Shown here: positions 42,806 through 56,059 of the stretch, piece after piece
Position numbering within the stretch: the first letter of the stretch is position 1
Layout of the letters: the number at the start of each line of letters is the position of its first letter
Notes under the pieces: generated by a model
The model's database searches: none
The model's input: the letters and a program-made list of their open reading frames with translations, nothing else
What the model was told of the DNA's origin: nothing
Position numbers and translations under genes: made by a program
From: Aselliscus stoliczkanus
Lineage: Eukaryota > Chordata > Mammalia > Chiroptera > Hipposideridae
Assembly: GCA_033961575.1 (NCBI GenBank)
Contig: CM066736.1
Coordinates: forward strand, 85,605,352-85,669,351
DNA length: 64,000 bases
Direction: 5' to 3'

Positions 42806-43523
42806 CATACTGCTTCCAGGGGTTTGCCTGTCTAAAAGCCTGATTTCCATTCAGGATTTTGTAAGTTACTGCCCATCACCCAAGGATTCAAACTTCAAGA
42901 ATTACTACACGGCTAGCGCCAAGAGCTTTCCATTTATTGAAGTCAAGTGAATCACTCCACTGTCTTCTTTCTATCAGACTTTTCCTTCTCCTTTTAAAGG
43001 GGTTAGGTCCATCCTGACCAGGCTCTTTTAAGCAGCAGCTGGCCCTCAGGGTACAACAGGCACCGACATCAAATACAAGAAACATTCTAGTTTGTGTCTC
43101 CTTGTCTCAAGACTAAGTCATGACCACTTAATCTATTCCTTGTCTGCTCTTTTCCTTTAACTCTCATGGCCACTGATTCTGGTGCTCATTCTATAGTTAT
43201 GGCCTTTGCTGGTTCTTTAGAAAAGTCTCAGGGGCTCCAGTATCCCTTTTATGAATCACATTGGTTGTCCTTTAGTTTCTGCCTCAGCGATGCACTCCAG
43301 TTAGCCTCCCAATGTTCATAATACCCCCTTGAGCCCTCTCCCTTCTCAAGGAGGCTTCACTCCTCTCAGCAAACTGGAGCTTAGACCTATAAAAGGATGA
43401 TGGCTGCCTTTGTTATAGAAGAAAACCCAGACGGCAGGTGTGGAGCGATGTGAAAGTCAGGATAGCTTCTCAGGATTATTGATCCACATTACAGTTTCTG
43501 AGCATCAGAAATAAAGGTACTCA

Positions 43524-43688
<165 letters not shown>

Positions 43689-45569
43689 CTACACATTTTT
43701 TTTTTTTTTTTTGAACTCTGAAAGAGCAAATGGAAATGTATGATCCCTAAAACATCAACCACACCTTTGGGATGGTATTTAAAGGGAGGCTCTTCATTTC
43801 CTGCTCCCTTGCTCCCTAAAGTTGGAGAAGACTAAGAATGACTAACTGTGGAATCAGGACATTTCAAAGGCTCCTGTAGGACTTGCTAACATCAACTCCG
43901 GTGACACATACCATAAAACCAACATTTGATTTTAGATACTGAAGGCTTGGTAGTACCCACTTTGAGCACACTCAGTCTTTCTCTCACTGACCCTTCGCTT
44001 TGTATAATCAAGGGTAAGAGTCATGTTGTATTCATCTGATTCCCAACAGTGTCTGACATATCGCTAGTGCTTGGTCAGTGCTTATTAAATAAATAGCAAG
44101 TCACCCCTGACAGAGGCTGTGCTCTATATTTCTCTTTATCTCAAACTTTCCTCTTTGTCTGGAACCAAAGCACAGAGCTGTAGAGCTAGTATGAGGAAAT
44201 TATGGCCTGTGGACTAGATCTGCTCTTGGTTTTACTTATTTCTGCTAGAGGCTGATTTTCTAAAATCACGTGTTCATTGGGTAACTTGTTAAATGGTTTT
44301 CATCTGTTTCTTCTTTGCCTCTTCTCACTCTGTCTCCAAACAGCATTTGCATTCTTAATCGATCACAACAGAGACTTGGGGCAAGCACACATGCTTATTC
44401 ATACACGAGCTCATACTCATAATATCAAGTAAACAGCACATGGATTACACAGCCCTGTAGAAATGTATTTTTTAAATGACACAGCATATAGGAAGAAGGT
44501 ACTCTGTCAACTGTATACTGATGTACAAATATGAAGGGTCCTAAGTTTTGCAGTTTTACCTTTCTAGCACCTAAATTTAAATGTGGCTAAGTAAAACTTT
44601 TAAATATTTTCCTCTCTTAAAAAATAAAACCACTACCAACAAGAAAATTGAAGTGAGTTTTCTTTTGCTTCTATCTAGTGTTCAATTGATGTTTCACTTA
44701 AGTTGGAGTGCGTGCCACTTATCGGAGAAGTTCTCTCTCATTACACTGAACTTTTTGAGGAAAACTCTGAAATCTAGTCGGGTTTCTGGAATACTCACAC
44801 AAAGTAAGGAGGTAGAAACATAGAAAGCTAAAGCTAAAAAGCATCTTGAATACTATTTAAGCTGATCCTTTCCTTTTGCAGATGGGGAAACTGAAGCCCC
44901 AAAAAAGGGGAAGTAAATTCCCCAAAACCACATGTTTTAATGGCAAAGATATTATTAACCAGAGCCTCCTGTTCACAGCCATGCTACTCCGCCATCTATC
45001 CCAAAGGGAGAGGAAAATTGGTAAAGACACTTGAGAAGACAAAGGAAAAATATTCTTTTCCTTTTCTAAAGCTAGTTTGGTGACCTAAGTCACCTCCTGA
45101 GATTTGCTGACCTTGAATTATAAGATCTACTCCATTTTAAATGACATCATTTCGTATATTAATATAAAAGCATTTTTTCCATACATTGATAAAAGCAAAA
45201 TGGCTGATATCCCAATATGACATTCCTGAATTCATTGTTTCAATAAAAAAGTGAAATTGTTTACACATGGCATGGAAATTTCACCTGTGATTCATACTGA
45301 AAAATATTAAATATCAAAAAAACCATACTGAAATAACACTAAGCTATGCGTCCCTGAGCCAGTCCGTAGTCAATTGCCTGCCCGGGGCTCCACAATGGAA
45401 GGTGGGTGTGGAATTCTTTTCAGAGACCACAATGAAAAATTGTCTGCAAGTCTGATTTCAACCAAAAAAGGAAAATATGGGCATCGCAGGCCTCCACCCA
45501 GGTCTTAACTCTTCGTTTGCTGCATATTACTCTTATTTTTTATAATAGGATCTTAGGATATTATAGCTT

Positions 45570-45715
45570 AAAGAGATAATCTTTTCCAACCTCCTTCCTT
45601 TCATAAATGAAGAAGCTAAGACTCAGTAAAGCAGGTGTCCTGCCCCAGGTCACAGAGCAGATAAGGGACAAAGCCAAGGCTAGAACCTCTTTCTACCATG
45701 TTACCCTTTTAATTT
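45570..45715 (-). repeat. MIR-like fragment, antisense
   Basis: AAATGAAGAAGCTAAGACTC, CCAGGTCACAGAGCAGATAA and GCCAAGGCTAGAACCTCTTT. Confidence 0.6.
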
Positions 45716-47258
45716 TCAGCATACAAAAGAAATTTACACATAATACATATTAATTTTAAAATAAGTACATGTACTGTTTAATAAGTCTAAATTACTATAA
45801 GTCTTATAATGAAAAAGTAACAGTTCTTTAGCTGTTTCTCCTTTATTTTCATATTTCTAAATAAAATACTTATATTAATATTCTTATTCTCTCCCCCCCA
45901 ATTTTAGACATCATCTACCATGTTCCTACTATTAAAAATGGGAAGTTAGTTCTCCTATGTCACTCTTCTCTTACACATTTTACCCTCTCACTCACACATC
46001 ACCTACTGACTTTTTATTAAAGAACATGGGGATTTAACTCTATGTCCTCCCAAATATACTTCTCCTCCTCATCCTCTCAAGATATTCAAAATCACATTTT
46101 TTGTTAAATCAATATTTAGTATTTACCTTATTATACCCACAAAATACTGTTCACTGCTGAGCCATGTAATATACTATTACTTAAAGCTGAGTCTAGATGC
46201 ATGCAAGCAGAATTTGAAATCCCGAAAATTCTCCTTCCTTATTCCTGTGCTACCTCTCCAGCTATTTGTTCATTTGTAAGAGAAGAATGGCCCCCTCTCT
46301 CTGAGAAGTTTGTCCCAAGGCTACTTGTGGCTGTTACTCTTGGTTGTCTACCCAAATCTTCCCCCCTTCTTTGCTCATAGGAGGTGAGTACATCCACGTC
46401 CCTACAGTAACCATACCATTCTGTGAGCTTGGACCCCTCCCCACAAAGAGATGATTTCAATATTCCTAAGCCAGTCAGGGAGGTTACTCTCTTCTCCAGC
46501 CCAGTGATTGTTTTAGGAACAACGCTGACTCTCTTCTGGCTAATAATATGTGAAAGAAAGCCTGGGAAAGGTGTCCCTAGAAATAAAAAGAACGGATGGG
46601 AGTAAGTGTTTCTCTTCTTTACTATATGTCATTGTGACTGCAAGCAAAGCCTAAACTGCTTTAGCCAACAGGCACCCCTAGAGGAATTCACTGTGGCCAA
46701 TATGATGGCATAGAAAGCACTCAGGTCTTCAATTTTTGTTTGTTTTTCTCAAAGTGCTAATTGCCATTTCCCCCTACTTGCTGAACACCTATCTTGTTGA
46801 TAGTACTAGTTGTTGAGCACCTATGTACCTATCACTAGATCTTCGCCAAACTAGGGCAAAACCTAAAACTCTCTCTCAATCTGATTACATACACCATATA
46901 ACCTATCAACTCCGTTTCACCGTTGGAGATAGATACATTTCCTGAAGCATCCCTCTCTCTGTTCCAATCTGAACTGGCTGCTCGGTAGGCCTGCCCCACT
47001 GTTACCTTCCAAGAACTTTCCTTCACCATCATCCTGGACATTTTGTTTGCCTCCTTTCTGTGCTGAAGCTGTTGTTTCCTAGCTCTCATGACTTCTTTCT
47101 TGATTTATTACCTCATCTTGATGGAGCACATGCTATAGTAGTTTTCTGGGAAAGAGGGGCATAGGAGGTATCTTTTTTGACACCTGGAATATTTGTAAAT
47201 ACCTTTATTCCATCCGTCCTCACACTTGAATGATCATTTGCCTGGTATAGAATTCAAG

Positions 47259-47848
47259 ACCCAGCAATCCCTCTCCAGAGTATCTACCCCAAAAAATCTG
47301 AAAACATTTAACCTTACAGATATATGTGCTCTGATGTTCACTGCAGCTTTATTTACACTAATCAAGACATGGAAACAACCAAAGTGTCCTTCGATAGGTA
47401 ATTGTATAATGGAGATGTGGTATATATACACAATGGAATACTATCCTGCCATAAGAAAAGATGAAATAGTGCCATTTGTGACAACATGGATGGATCTAGA
47501 GATTATTATGCTAAACGAAATAAGTCAGACAGGAAAAATCGAGAACCATATGATTTCACTGATATGAGGGATATAAAACTGAAAGCAACAAAGGAATAAG
47601 ACAAACAAATAAATGAACAAAAGTCATGGACATAGACAATAGTTTAGTGGTTACCAGGGGGTAAGGGGGAAGGGGAAGTGGTAGGCGAGCGTAAAACGGA
47701 TCAAATATATGGTGATGGAAAGAGAACTGACTCTGGGTGGTGAACACACAATGTGATATATAGATGACATATTACAGAATTGTACACCTGAAACCTATGT
47801 AACTTTACCAACAATTGTCACCCCAATAAACTTTAATGAAAACAAAAA
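47259..47848 (+). mobile_element. 5'-truncated LINE-1 with target-site duplication
   Basis: It starts inside the end of ORF2. The frame at 47226-47567 carries L1 residues such as MEMWYIYTMEYYPAIRKDEI and FVTTWMDLEIIMLNEISQT. It continues through a 3' UTR (TTACAGAATTGTACACCTGA) to CCCCAATAAACTTTAATGAA and a short A-tail. The exact 10-bp duplication AGAATTCAAG is at 47249-47258 and 47849-47858. It is a typical incomplete L1 insertion, far younger than the L1 at 39.5 kb. Confidence 0.92.
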
Positions 47849-47932
47849 AGAATTCAAGGCTGAGAATATTTTTCCTTCCCAATTGCTAAAGTATTGTTTC
47901 ACTGTCATTTCACTTTGTATATGACTATGTTC

Positions 47933-47933
<1 letters not shown>

Positions 47934-47967
<34 letters not shown>
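47934..47967. repeat. (ATT)n microsatellite
   Basis: Eleven perfect trinucleotide units. Lies 75 bp past the L1 insertion. Confidence 0.97.
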
Positions 47968-48819
47968 CTTCTCTACCTTCATTTTCTGTTTCTTCTGGGT
48001 TTGTTTTCTTTTTTTTTTATTTTAGAATTTAAAAAATATATACTATAGGCTTTCCTTTAATGTCTAGTAATCTTTGGGTGTCAGTTCATCTTTACGAAGG
48101 AGACTTTAAAAAGCTGACCAGTAGTCTATGCACTGGGGGATTTCACTTCCGAAGGAGTGGATGGAAACATAGCTCTTTCTGTGGAGGACATGTCAGTCCC
48201 AGTAGCTCTCACTGCAGGGACTATTTTTTCCAGAGGGATTCCTCCAACCTTCTACTTAGGGGTTTATAATCTGGATCCCATTTTGCAAGTTAAGTAGGAA
48301 AGAGGCAGTTGGGGAATCCAGTGCAGGCAGTTTAGAGCTCAGAGTTTCTTGGGTTCAATTGTTTCAAAAAGTAAACCTCCAGTATCCCACTGGTGTGTGT
48401 GCAGAGGTAGTTGTTTGGCTATGCAAGGTGGGAGAAGTGACTGGGAGTCTTTTTCTTTCTATAGACTTTCAATGAATCCTCCTATTATATTTTTAGACCT
48501 ATTCTTTACCCCTACACTCTACGAGATACTTGGTACCTCCAAATCTTAAGCCTGTCTGGAGTTCTATGGCTTGAATTACATTGCTTCTTGAAGACTTCAG
48601 GTTTCACTTTTTTCTATTCTGCCAACTTAGTTTATTACTTGTTTATTTGCTTGTGATTTTCTAAAATTTTGTCAACTCTATCACCTGCTCTTGTTTCTTC
48701 TGTTCTTCTCATGCTTGTGAGGTCACAATTTTTATTTTCTCTTTATTAGTAACATTTCATTAGAAAGCAGGCATCAATGGATATATTCAATTTGTTTATG
48801 TCCCCTATATATAAAACAG

Positions 48820-49125
48820 CTATTTGATATTGGCCATTAACCTTCCTTACAGCCTTTTACTTAGTACTCACCACTCTGGCAGAGAGTTCCCTTTCCTGTC
48901 TCCAACTCTCTCTGTGCATCCATCTGGGCAGATCCTATCCATTCTCAAAGAGCCAACACAAGTTTCGTTTCCTGTGAGTAGCTCTCGCGATTACTCCAGG
49001 ACAAGGGGGCATTTTACTCCTCTTCCCAAATCTCTTTCTACACCACTTTTCTATTTACTGCCTTTGAAAACCTTAAGTAAATGAATAGGTACTTGATAAA
49101 CATTTATTAATGAATGAGTTAAATT
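48820..49125 (-). mobile_element. Possible L2 fragment, antisense
   Basis: Pyrimidine-rich text ending AATAGGTACTTGATAAACAT and TTATTAATGAATGAG, the usual reversed L2 end. Weak. Confidence 0.4.
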
Positions 49126-49139
49126 AATGCAGTATGGGA

Positions 49140-49370
49140 GGGAATGGAGAGGCATCATGACATATTGGAATGAGCTTTGATGCAGAAGATCTTGGTTTGA
49201 GTATCAGTGCTATCCTTAGTAGCTGTTTGACCCTGGGTAGGTCACTTCACTTCTCTGAGTTTCAGCTTCCTTACTTGTAAACGGATATGTTTTCTGCCAT
49301 TTAAATAATGTATATACTGTACCCAAAACAGTATCTGGTACATAGTAAGTACTCAATAAACTATACCTAT
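49140..49370 (+). repeat. MIR element
   Basis: CATATTGGAATGAGCTTTGA, CTTCACTTCTCTGAGTTTCA and CATAGTAAGTACTCAATAAA. Confidence 0.75.
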
Positions 49371-51878
49371 TGTCATTATAATACATATATACTCAGTCTA
49401 TATTATTATCATAGCATCTACTACTAGGCTGGGGCATAAAATTAGTGCTCTTTAATGGCTTATCACTTAACTAATTAGAATGAGAACCAGAAAAGAAAAA
49501 AAAAGTTCAAATTGAACGGGAAAAAAAATCTTAAGTACACTGTTCATATTTTCAAATACTATTTTTGTTTCTAATTTACTAAGCTGCCGACTGCACGCAC
49601 ACCAGAGAGGCAGCAATAAACATATATCCATGTAATATCTTTAAAATAATTACACAGTGAAATGAAAAGATGGGTAATATGATGTGGGGGTCAGGAGGCC
49701 TGAGTGATAGACCTGGTGCTGCCATATGGCTATGAGCACGTCCCTTCTCTGTCTGGGCTACTTCAGTAATTTTCAAACTTTTTTGGTAGCCTTGGAATCC
49801 TTTGTTCAGATGAGATATTATGTAGAAACCCCAAATATACAAACAGGGATCTGCTCCACTCGTGAGACGTGGTGGTAGATTAGAGTCCACGCAGGCATTC
49901 CCACTTTGCAGTTTAAACTGCCCTGGACTAGCTCATCTCTAAGAGCCTTCTAAAGTTCTGTGACTCCACTGTAAATGCTCTAAAAATTACACGTTTGAAC
50001 TACGCATCGAAGGATTTTGATGTAAAAATATGCACCGTTAGGAACATTAGCCCATTTGGCCCCATTTCTGGTTTTGCCCAGTTCTGAGGGTGTCAGAAGT
50101 CACACTTGGCCAGAGGGCCACGTCTTTACACAGTCACTTGAGGGGCCAGTATGATGTAAGAGCTGCCAGAAGTTACCTCTCTGGACACCTCAGGGGAAGT
50201 ATATAGAAACAGAAGGGGTTCAGTCTTATACTATACTACGTCAGGTAGAGCTGACCCACTATTAAAGTGTAATCACTTTGGGAGAGGAACAAATCTAAAT
50301 TTTTATAAAGTAATTCTTTAACAAGTTAACTCCCTGGTAAGGTATTAAAAATTGGAAGGAAGAGAAAGAATGAGGTCAAGGAGGAAAGGATGAGGATAAG
50401 GATAAGGAAAGGGGAGAAAGAATTACATTTACTAAGTTCCTACACAGCCTAGTCATTCATTCAACAAATATTCAGTGTGAATCAGTTTTCTGTCTTTGGA
50501 ATGGACTCCTGGTCTGTTCTCACCATATGATCTATGTAACCTTGAGCAAGTTACGTGACCAGTCTGTGCCGTGTCTTTAAAACAGGACCAACAATATTTG
50601 TCTCATAAGATTGTTTTAAGAGTGCCATTCGATTTTTTATAGAGAGTGGAAACTCATGAGACCTGACTTTTAGGGAGTACTCATTAAAACTGGCAAGGGC
50701 CTGGAGCAATAAGTTCGAGTTTGGACTTTATCTTCCTGTCAGCAGTAAGAATCAACTATATGGTTTTAAGATGAAGACTGAACGAGTAAAACAACTCCAG
50801 AAGTAACTAAGCTACGTTAAAGGAATGAAGTACTCCTGTTTTTAAAGAAATCTTACTGCACATTCCATCAAAACCTGCTCTCACCCACTACTCTCAATAC
50901 TGCACTTCCTTAAACAGTTTCTCTGCTCTCGCTTCTTTCTGATTGGGGAAAGCAGATGCCAAGAAATGCAGGCAAATAAAATACTGCTTTGGGTCTAACA
51001 GCCTCAAATTAGTCTCTGAAATAAACACCTTTTGTAACAACTTCCTACTGCACCACCACCCAAAGAGTCTAAGCAGGTTTTAAGTGGAACTTTGGTTTCA
51101 ATTAGCTTGAATTTCAGCTTTACTCTGATTGGTTTAGAACTCCAGGGGAGCAATTAAATTTTTGTACAACTCTATAGTAGACTACTAGGTGAAAATGACA
51201 CATAGATGATAAATTAGATGGAAAGTGGGGAGGAGCAATGTTCAGTGGCTTCCTTGGAAAAAGGAACAAATGCTATTGTCTACTAGCAAATGAAAACCCC
51301 TATATAAAATAACCAGGAAGAGCTGGCATTATAGTCACTGGAACAAGGAAAGGGAAAGAAAACAAGAGCAAAGAATACAGTTAGATTGCAACAGAAAACT
51401 ACAGCCATGTCAATTACATTTACTGTCTTCTCCTTGTTTTCCTCGTCCATGCACCTCCTTTTTGTATGAAAATATGGTACTTTTCCAAAGCCCCATGCTG
51501 GTTTCATCCCAAATCACTGTGAGTTTCACCAAATGAGACAGATCAATCATGATGTTGGAGCTCTCGTAGCCGAAATTAAGTAGTACACAGAGCTAGATAA
51601 AGGTGCTCCACTGACTAGGTCAGAAGACTGTTTGCAGCTCCAGAGATCATATTTAAAAATAAAGTGTGATTGTGTTTCTGATAAATGCTGAGTTCTTGAA
51701 CTCAGTAAGCATCCTCCTATTGAGCTAAGAAGCCTAATTTAATCAAATGGCTTGATTTTATTTTTATTTTATAAACACACCATTTTTCCAAGCCAGGGAA
51801 GACTCTGGGGAATCAGGAATCATTTTGTCATTTAGATTTTGGCAGGAGAAATTCAGTTTAGACATCATGTGTGCATGT

Positions 51879-51921
51879 ACACACACACACACACAGACAC
51901 ACACACAGACACACGCGCGCG

Positions 51922-51964
<43 letters not shown>
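51879..51964. repeat. Compound (CA)n microsatellite with CG core
   Basis: CA units with a GACA variant, a CGCGCGCGCACGCGCGCA core (about 51914-51931), then an uninterrupted CA run of about 16 units. Confidence 0.98.
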
Positions 51965-51966
<2 letters not shown>

Positions 51967-52764
51967 CTTCTTCCAAACTATATTCATCTACACAAGACCA
52001 CTTATTGCATGGTTTATTAGTTCCACATGGGGCTTGAGCTAAGCCGCATGATATGTTTGATACAAACCGTCTGTTACCGTGAGGGAATGTAGATTAATAC
52101 AATGCTTCAATAAAGGTTACTAAGAGATCAACACTTTCGTGATGGGATTACAATGAATTTGACTACAAAGAGAACTGGTCTAGAGGAACTCAAAAAATTA
52201 GAAATTAAAAACGCCCATATGCATCAAAGACTTAACTTTACAGTTTTGGCTTATGTAGTTAAAAATCTCTCTGAGTAGTTACCAATATTTCTGTTCATTT
52301 TTAAATGCTAAGGCTTTGCTGACATAAAAAGAACTAGATTAAGAATTCAAAAGAAGGGGCACACCATGTCAAAAAAAAAAAACTGCCTTCATAGAAGAAA
52401 ATGGAACTCTTTCAAAGATGTGGAAAAGTTACTTAAAGAATATTTAATATGAGAATAATATTGTTTCTTACAGTGAATCAGTGCCATATATACCTCTAAG
52501 GAAAAGTATAAAAACCTGATTATGGGCCTCTGGTTGCAAGAACAGCCTAAGTATTTTTCCATCCCTATCTGTAAACCATGCCAGTTCTTTTCCAAAATAG
52601 ATATACTCATTATGTAAACACTGGACAGCTGAGTCCTGCCATTCCAAGGGCTGAAAAGCCTGAATGTCAAGTCTAAAAGCTCCTAAGTCTAAGAAATGGA
52701 CAGATGTCTTCCATTCCTCCTCTCAATCATACTATCAACTATTCTTTGAATCATGGGATTCATA

Positions 52765-52925
52765 TTAGAGCTGAATGCACCTTTGAGAGCATAGGCCCAC
52801 CTGCTTCATTTACCTGGTAAGGTAAGTGAGAGGTTAAGTGAGCTAAGATTGAACAGGTTGAATCCAGGGACCATGATCTAAGTTTGCTGAGTTCTAAGCC
52901 CAGGCTCTTTTCTTTATATCACATT
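52765..52925 (-). repeat. Possible MIR fragment, antisense
   Basis: TTAAGTGAGCTAAGATTGAA and GCTGAGTTCTAAGCCCAGGC. Degraded. Confidence 0.4.
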
Positions 52926-53527
52926 TTATATTTGTGAGGCACGCGTTATAGTTGAGTCAAACTTATCATTACAAAATCTGTTATATTAAAAACACTTCCA
53001 TTAAGATGGTCCTTTGCTCAGACTCTTGTGTTTGCCAGAAGCCCTATTAAACTGATGCAACACTGGGGTCTATGAAGTGTGGTCTCTATCACCGCCAACT
53101 TTTGGGAATTGCTAAAGAGGGTCAGTAAAGCACACTGTAAATGGACAAGCAAAGGAGAACTGGAAATTTGTTAAAGGCAGGTAAATCACACCCTTGACAG
53201 CAACTGCAATCAGCTTTCAATAATGATCATCAAAGAAAGGTTCTGTTTTCTGGCGGCCAAAGGCCATATGAGTGGTCAGACTTGTGTAGGCCCCATTAGA
53301 GCAGATGGGGCTCCACTTTGGCTCCCTGCCCTCCTGTGCACCCTGATTAACCCTAAACTACCTTGCATAGACCTTTGACTCAATATGGATTTCTGATTCC
53401 CTTGGTAGCTAAACTTTGCTCTCTAAACTGATTAAAGGCAGCATTTCTGCTTCCAGTTCATTGACTTGAATCCAATCTTGATGTAAAGACGTATATCAGA
53501 TCAAGAAGATCACAGTCTAAAGATTAC

Positions 53528-53662
53528 ATTTGACTTCTGCAATTACAAGAGGTGCTCAAAGTGGTTACCATCAGCGTCCAGACACTTCTGATTACAGCGA
53601 ACTACTGCTTGAGCAATGCAGACCAAAGTGTCCACTTGCAAACATTTTTTGGGCACCCCTGG
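53528..53662 (-). mobile_element. Truncated mariner-type DNA transposon with a transposase C-terminal remnant
   Basis: The right terminus reads GGGGTGCCCAAAAAATGTTT on the minus strand and abuts TATATA, fitting a TA target. A minus-strand frame encodes CNQKCLDADGNHFEHLL and then TAA; the HFEHLL ending is familiar from mariner/Tc1-superfamily transposases. No left terminal repeat is found, so only one end survives. Strand is given by the residual frame. I recall similar sequences from bat genomes. Confidence 0.65.
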
Positions 53663-53689
53663 TATATATAGGTCTCTGCCTCCAGTTCC

Positions 53690-54100
53690 TGCACAGAGTT
53701 CCTGAAGCCCTTATAATTTCCTAAGAGATGAGAGGAATAGGAACATCTATTGAGGTGACTCTGGGTGGGCTCCTGGATGGGAGTTAGTCACCAGAAAGAC
53801 CTAGCTAGACATGATGAGAAGCTTGGGATTTTTAGTCTTACCCCCCAACCTCCAGAGGGGAGAGTTAATAATTCATTGGTCATGACTATGTGAGGAAGCC
53901 TCCCTAAAATTCTAACAGGATGGGGTTTGAAGAGCTTCCAGGTGGGTGAACACGTCCACGTACTGGGAGGGGGGGTGGACCCCCAACTCCATGGGGACAG
54001 AAGCTCCTGCACTCAGGACCCTCCCAGACCTTGCCCTATGTATCTCTTCATCTGTATCCTTTACCATATTCTTTAATAAACTGGTATATGTTAAGAAAAT
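53690..54100 (+). repeat. 3' end of an unidentified old transposable element (LTR-like)
   Basis: GAACACGTCCACGTACTGGG, CTTGCCCTATGTATCTCTTC and TTTAATAAACTGGTATATGT form a familiar repeat ending with an AATAAA at about 54074. I am not sure whether it is an LTR or another class. Confidence 0.4.
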
Positions 54101-54124
54101 AAAAAATCACAGTCTAGTAGGTCA

Positions 54125-55130
54125 GAGATAGTTTTCTAGAATGTCTTATAAATGGAATCATAGAATATTTAGCCTCTTTTGTCTTCCTTCTTTCATTTAT
54201 GTTTTGATATTCCTTTATGTTGTTACATGTGTGAGTAGTTTGTTCCTTTTTGTTGCTGAATAGTATTCTACTATATGGATGTACCACAATTGCTTATCTA
54301 TAGGCCAGTTAATGGAATCTGGGTTAATTCAAGTTTTGGCTCTTATGAATTAAGGTGCTTTAAACATTTGGTTTATAACTGTGTATAGCACAGGTTTTTG
54401 TTTGGACTTGTGTTTTTATTCCTCTTGGACCAATACCTAGGAGTGGAATTTCTGGATTGAATGGTAGATACATGTTTAACTTTAATTACAAAGTGCCAAG
54501 CTGTTTCCAAAGTGACTATACAATTTTGCATTCCAGCAATGTATGTCTGTTGTTCTGCATCATTGTCAGGACTTGATACTCTTAGTTCAAAAAAAAATTT
54601 TTTTTTTAAAGATTTTATTGGGGAATTGAGGGAGGGGAACAGCATTGGGGAATCCGGGAAGGGGAACCGACAAGTTGCTGTCTTTTTGTTCTTCAGTCTA
54701 GCTGCGGAGGATGTTGCTTCACTGGCCCATGTTGGTATCGTCACTGCGCTCTTCCTGGATGAGGCAGATCGGTCGCCGGCCTCTGGATGTCGCTCACCGT
54801 GGCTATTGGCAGCTCACGTTGGCTGCCGGTCACTCACTGTAGCCTATGACAGCCCACTGCAGCAGTGGCTGCAGCCTACATCGTTGCCGGGGCTCGCAGC
54901 CCAGCTCCAGGTGTAGCTGTTGTTAGCTGTAGAGGGCAGTGTCACTGACCCTCATATGTGGGATCCGAACTGGGGCCGCTGGCGTCCCAACCCAGCTCTT
55001 AACCAATGTGCCACTCGGCTGACCCTTAGTTTTAAAATTTTTAGCTATTCTATTAAGTATGTAGTAGTATCTCATATAGTTTTAATTTGCATTTCCCTAA
55101 TGACTAATAATATTACGCATCTTTTCATGT
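54125..55130 (-). mobile_element. Antisense L1-like remnant, split by a long SINE
   Basis: The plus strand reads the reverse complement of common L1 3' sequence (TTTGTTGCTGAATAGTATTC near 54252, CCTAGGAGTGGAATTTCTGG near 54435, TTTTAATTTGCATTTCCCTA near 55080). The two parts flank the 54591-55024 SINE. No open frame. Confidence 0.7.
54591..55024 (-). mobile_element. Long composite SINE nested in antisense L1-like sequence
   Basis: Same head, body and CCCCAATAAAATCTTTAAA end as the 41577 copy. Short flanking repeat CTTAGTT at 54581-54587 and 55025-55031. It interrupts an L1-like segment whose two halves (to 54590 and from 55032) read continuously. Sense to the gene. Confidence 0.92.
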
Positions 55131-55132
55131 GC

Positions 55133-55281
55133 TTTTTTTTTTTTTTTTAAGCTGAGCCATCCTGCCACCTGTTGGGAGCTCAATGGCAGCTCAGCTCGGG
55201 CTGGGCATCAAACTGCTGTTGCTCAGAGCTCGGCTCCCACTCCTGAGTGAGCTCTTAACCAACTGAGCCACTCGCCGGCCC
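55133..55281 (-). mobile_element. Second-family tRNA-derived SINE
   Basis: A plus-strand T-run, then GCTGAGCCATCCTGCCACCT, ending AACTGAGCCACTCGCCGGCC. It matches the 6922 and 9191 elements. Only about 110 bp from the long SINE at 54591, and also inserted at the L1-like remnant. Confidence 0.93.
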
Positions 55282-55839
55282 TGATTAATTTTAATACCTT
55301 TTAATTAGTAACCTTTTAATACCTTCTAATACCATTTCTGGTTAATCTAGTTAGAGAAAATTCTGTTTATTGAAAATTCTATTTGCAATGAGAAGCCACA
55401 GGGAGTTCTCACATGTGTAAAGACAAAATGAAAATGCTATTATAAATGAAATGATTCCTTTATAGAAATCCAGATAAATCTAAGTATCAGAGTTTTATTG
55501 GAATAAAAAATGCACTTAGATCTGTTCTCATAAATTTGATTACATAAGGAATACAGATGCCCATTCAGTCATCTTCCCAGGAATGCATAGCGACCACAAA
55601 TAGGTAACATGATCATTAGAAGAAATTAATTTAACAAATAATTACTGAAGAGTTTGTGTGTGTGTGTGGTGGTAATGATAATGGTAGAAACGTAGATATG
55701 TAAGTGGCATTGTTTATAATAGAAGAAATTTGGAAATAATTTGAATATATATTAGGCCTTTGGCCAGATTCTATGGTGGAATGATGACTATATTAATGAT
55801 AATGAAAACAATGTTAGAGCTGCTAATATGTTTATTGAA

Positions 55840-56010
55840 TAGATTGATTATGTGCCAGGTATTATTATGCTAAGCATTTCACATTGTATTATTTCATTCA
55901 GTTCTCACTATAACTGTCTATGGTTGAAGACACTGAGCTTAGAGATGGAGTTAATAAATGGTAGAGCTTGAATCTGCAACCCGTCTATCTGACCTTAGCA
56001 CTTTGAACTC
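55840..56010 (-). repeat. MIR element, antisense
   Basis: GATTATGTGCCAGGTATTAT, TATTTCATTCAGTTCTCACT and GGTAGAGCTTGAATCTGCAA. Confidence 0.65.
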
Positions 56011-56059
56011 TTAACAGTTAAGGATAATGATGATAATGGTAACTTCAGTAGCAGCTATT

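Noticed and set aside
47226..47567. 113-codon frame as a host gene
   Set aside because: It is the end of L1 ORF2 in a truncated insertion with target-site duplication.
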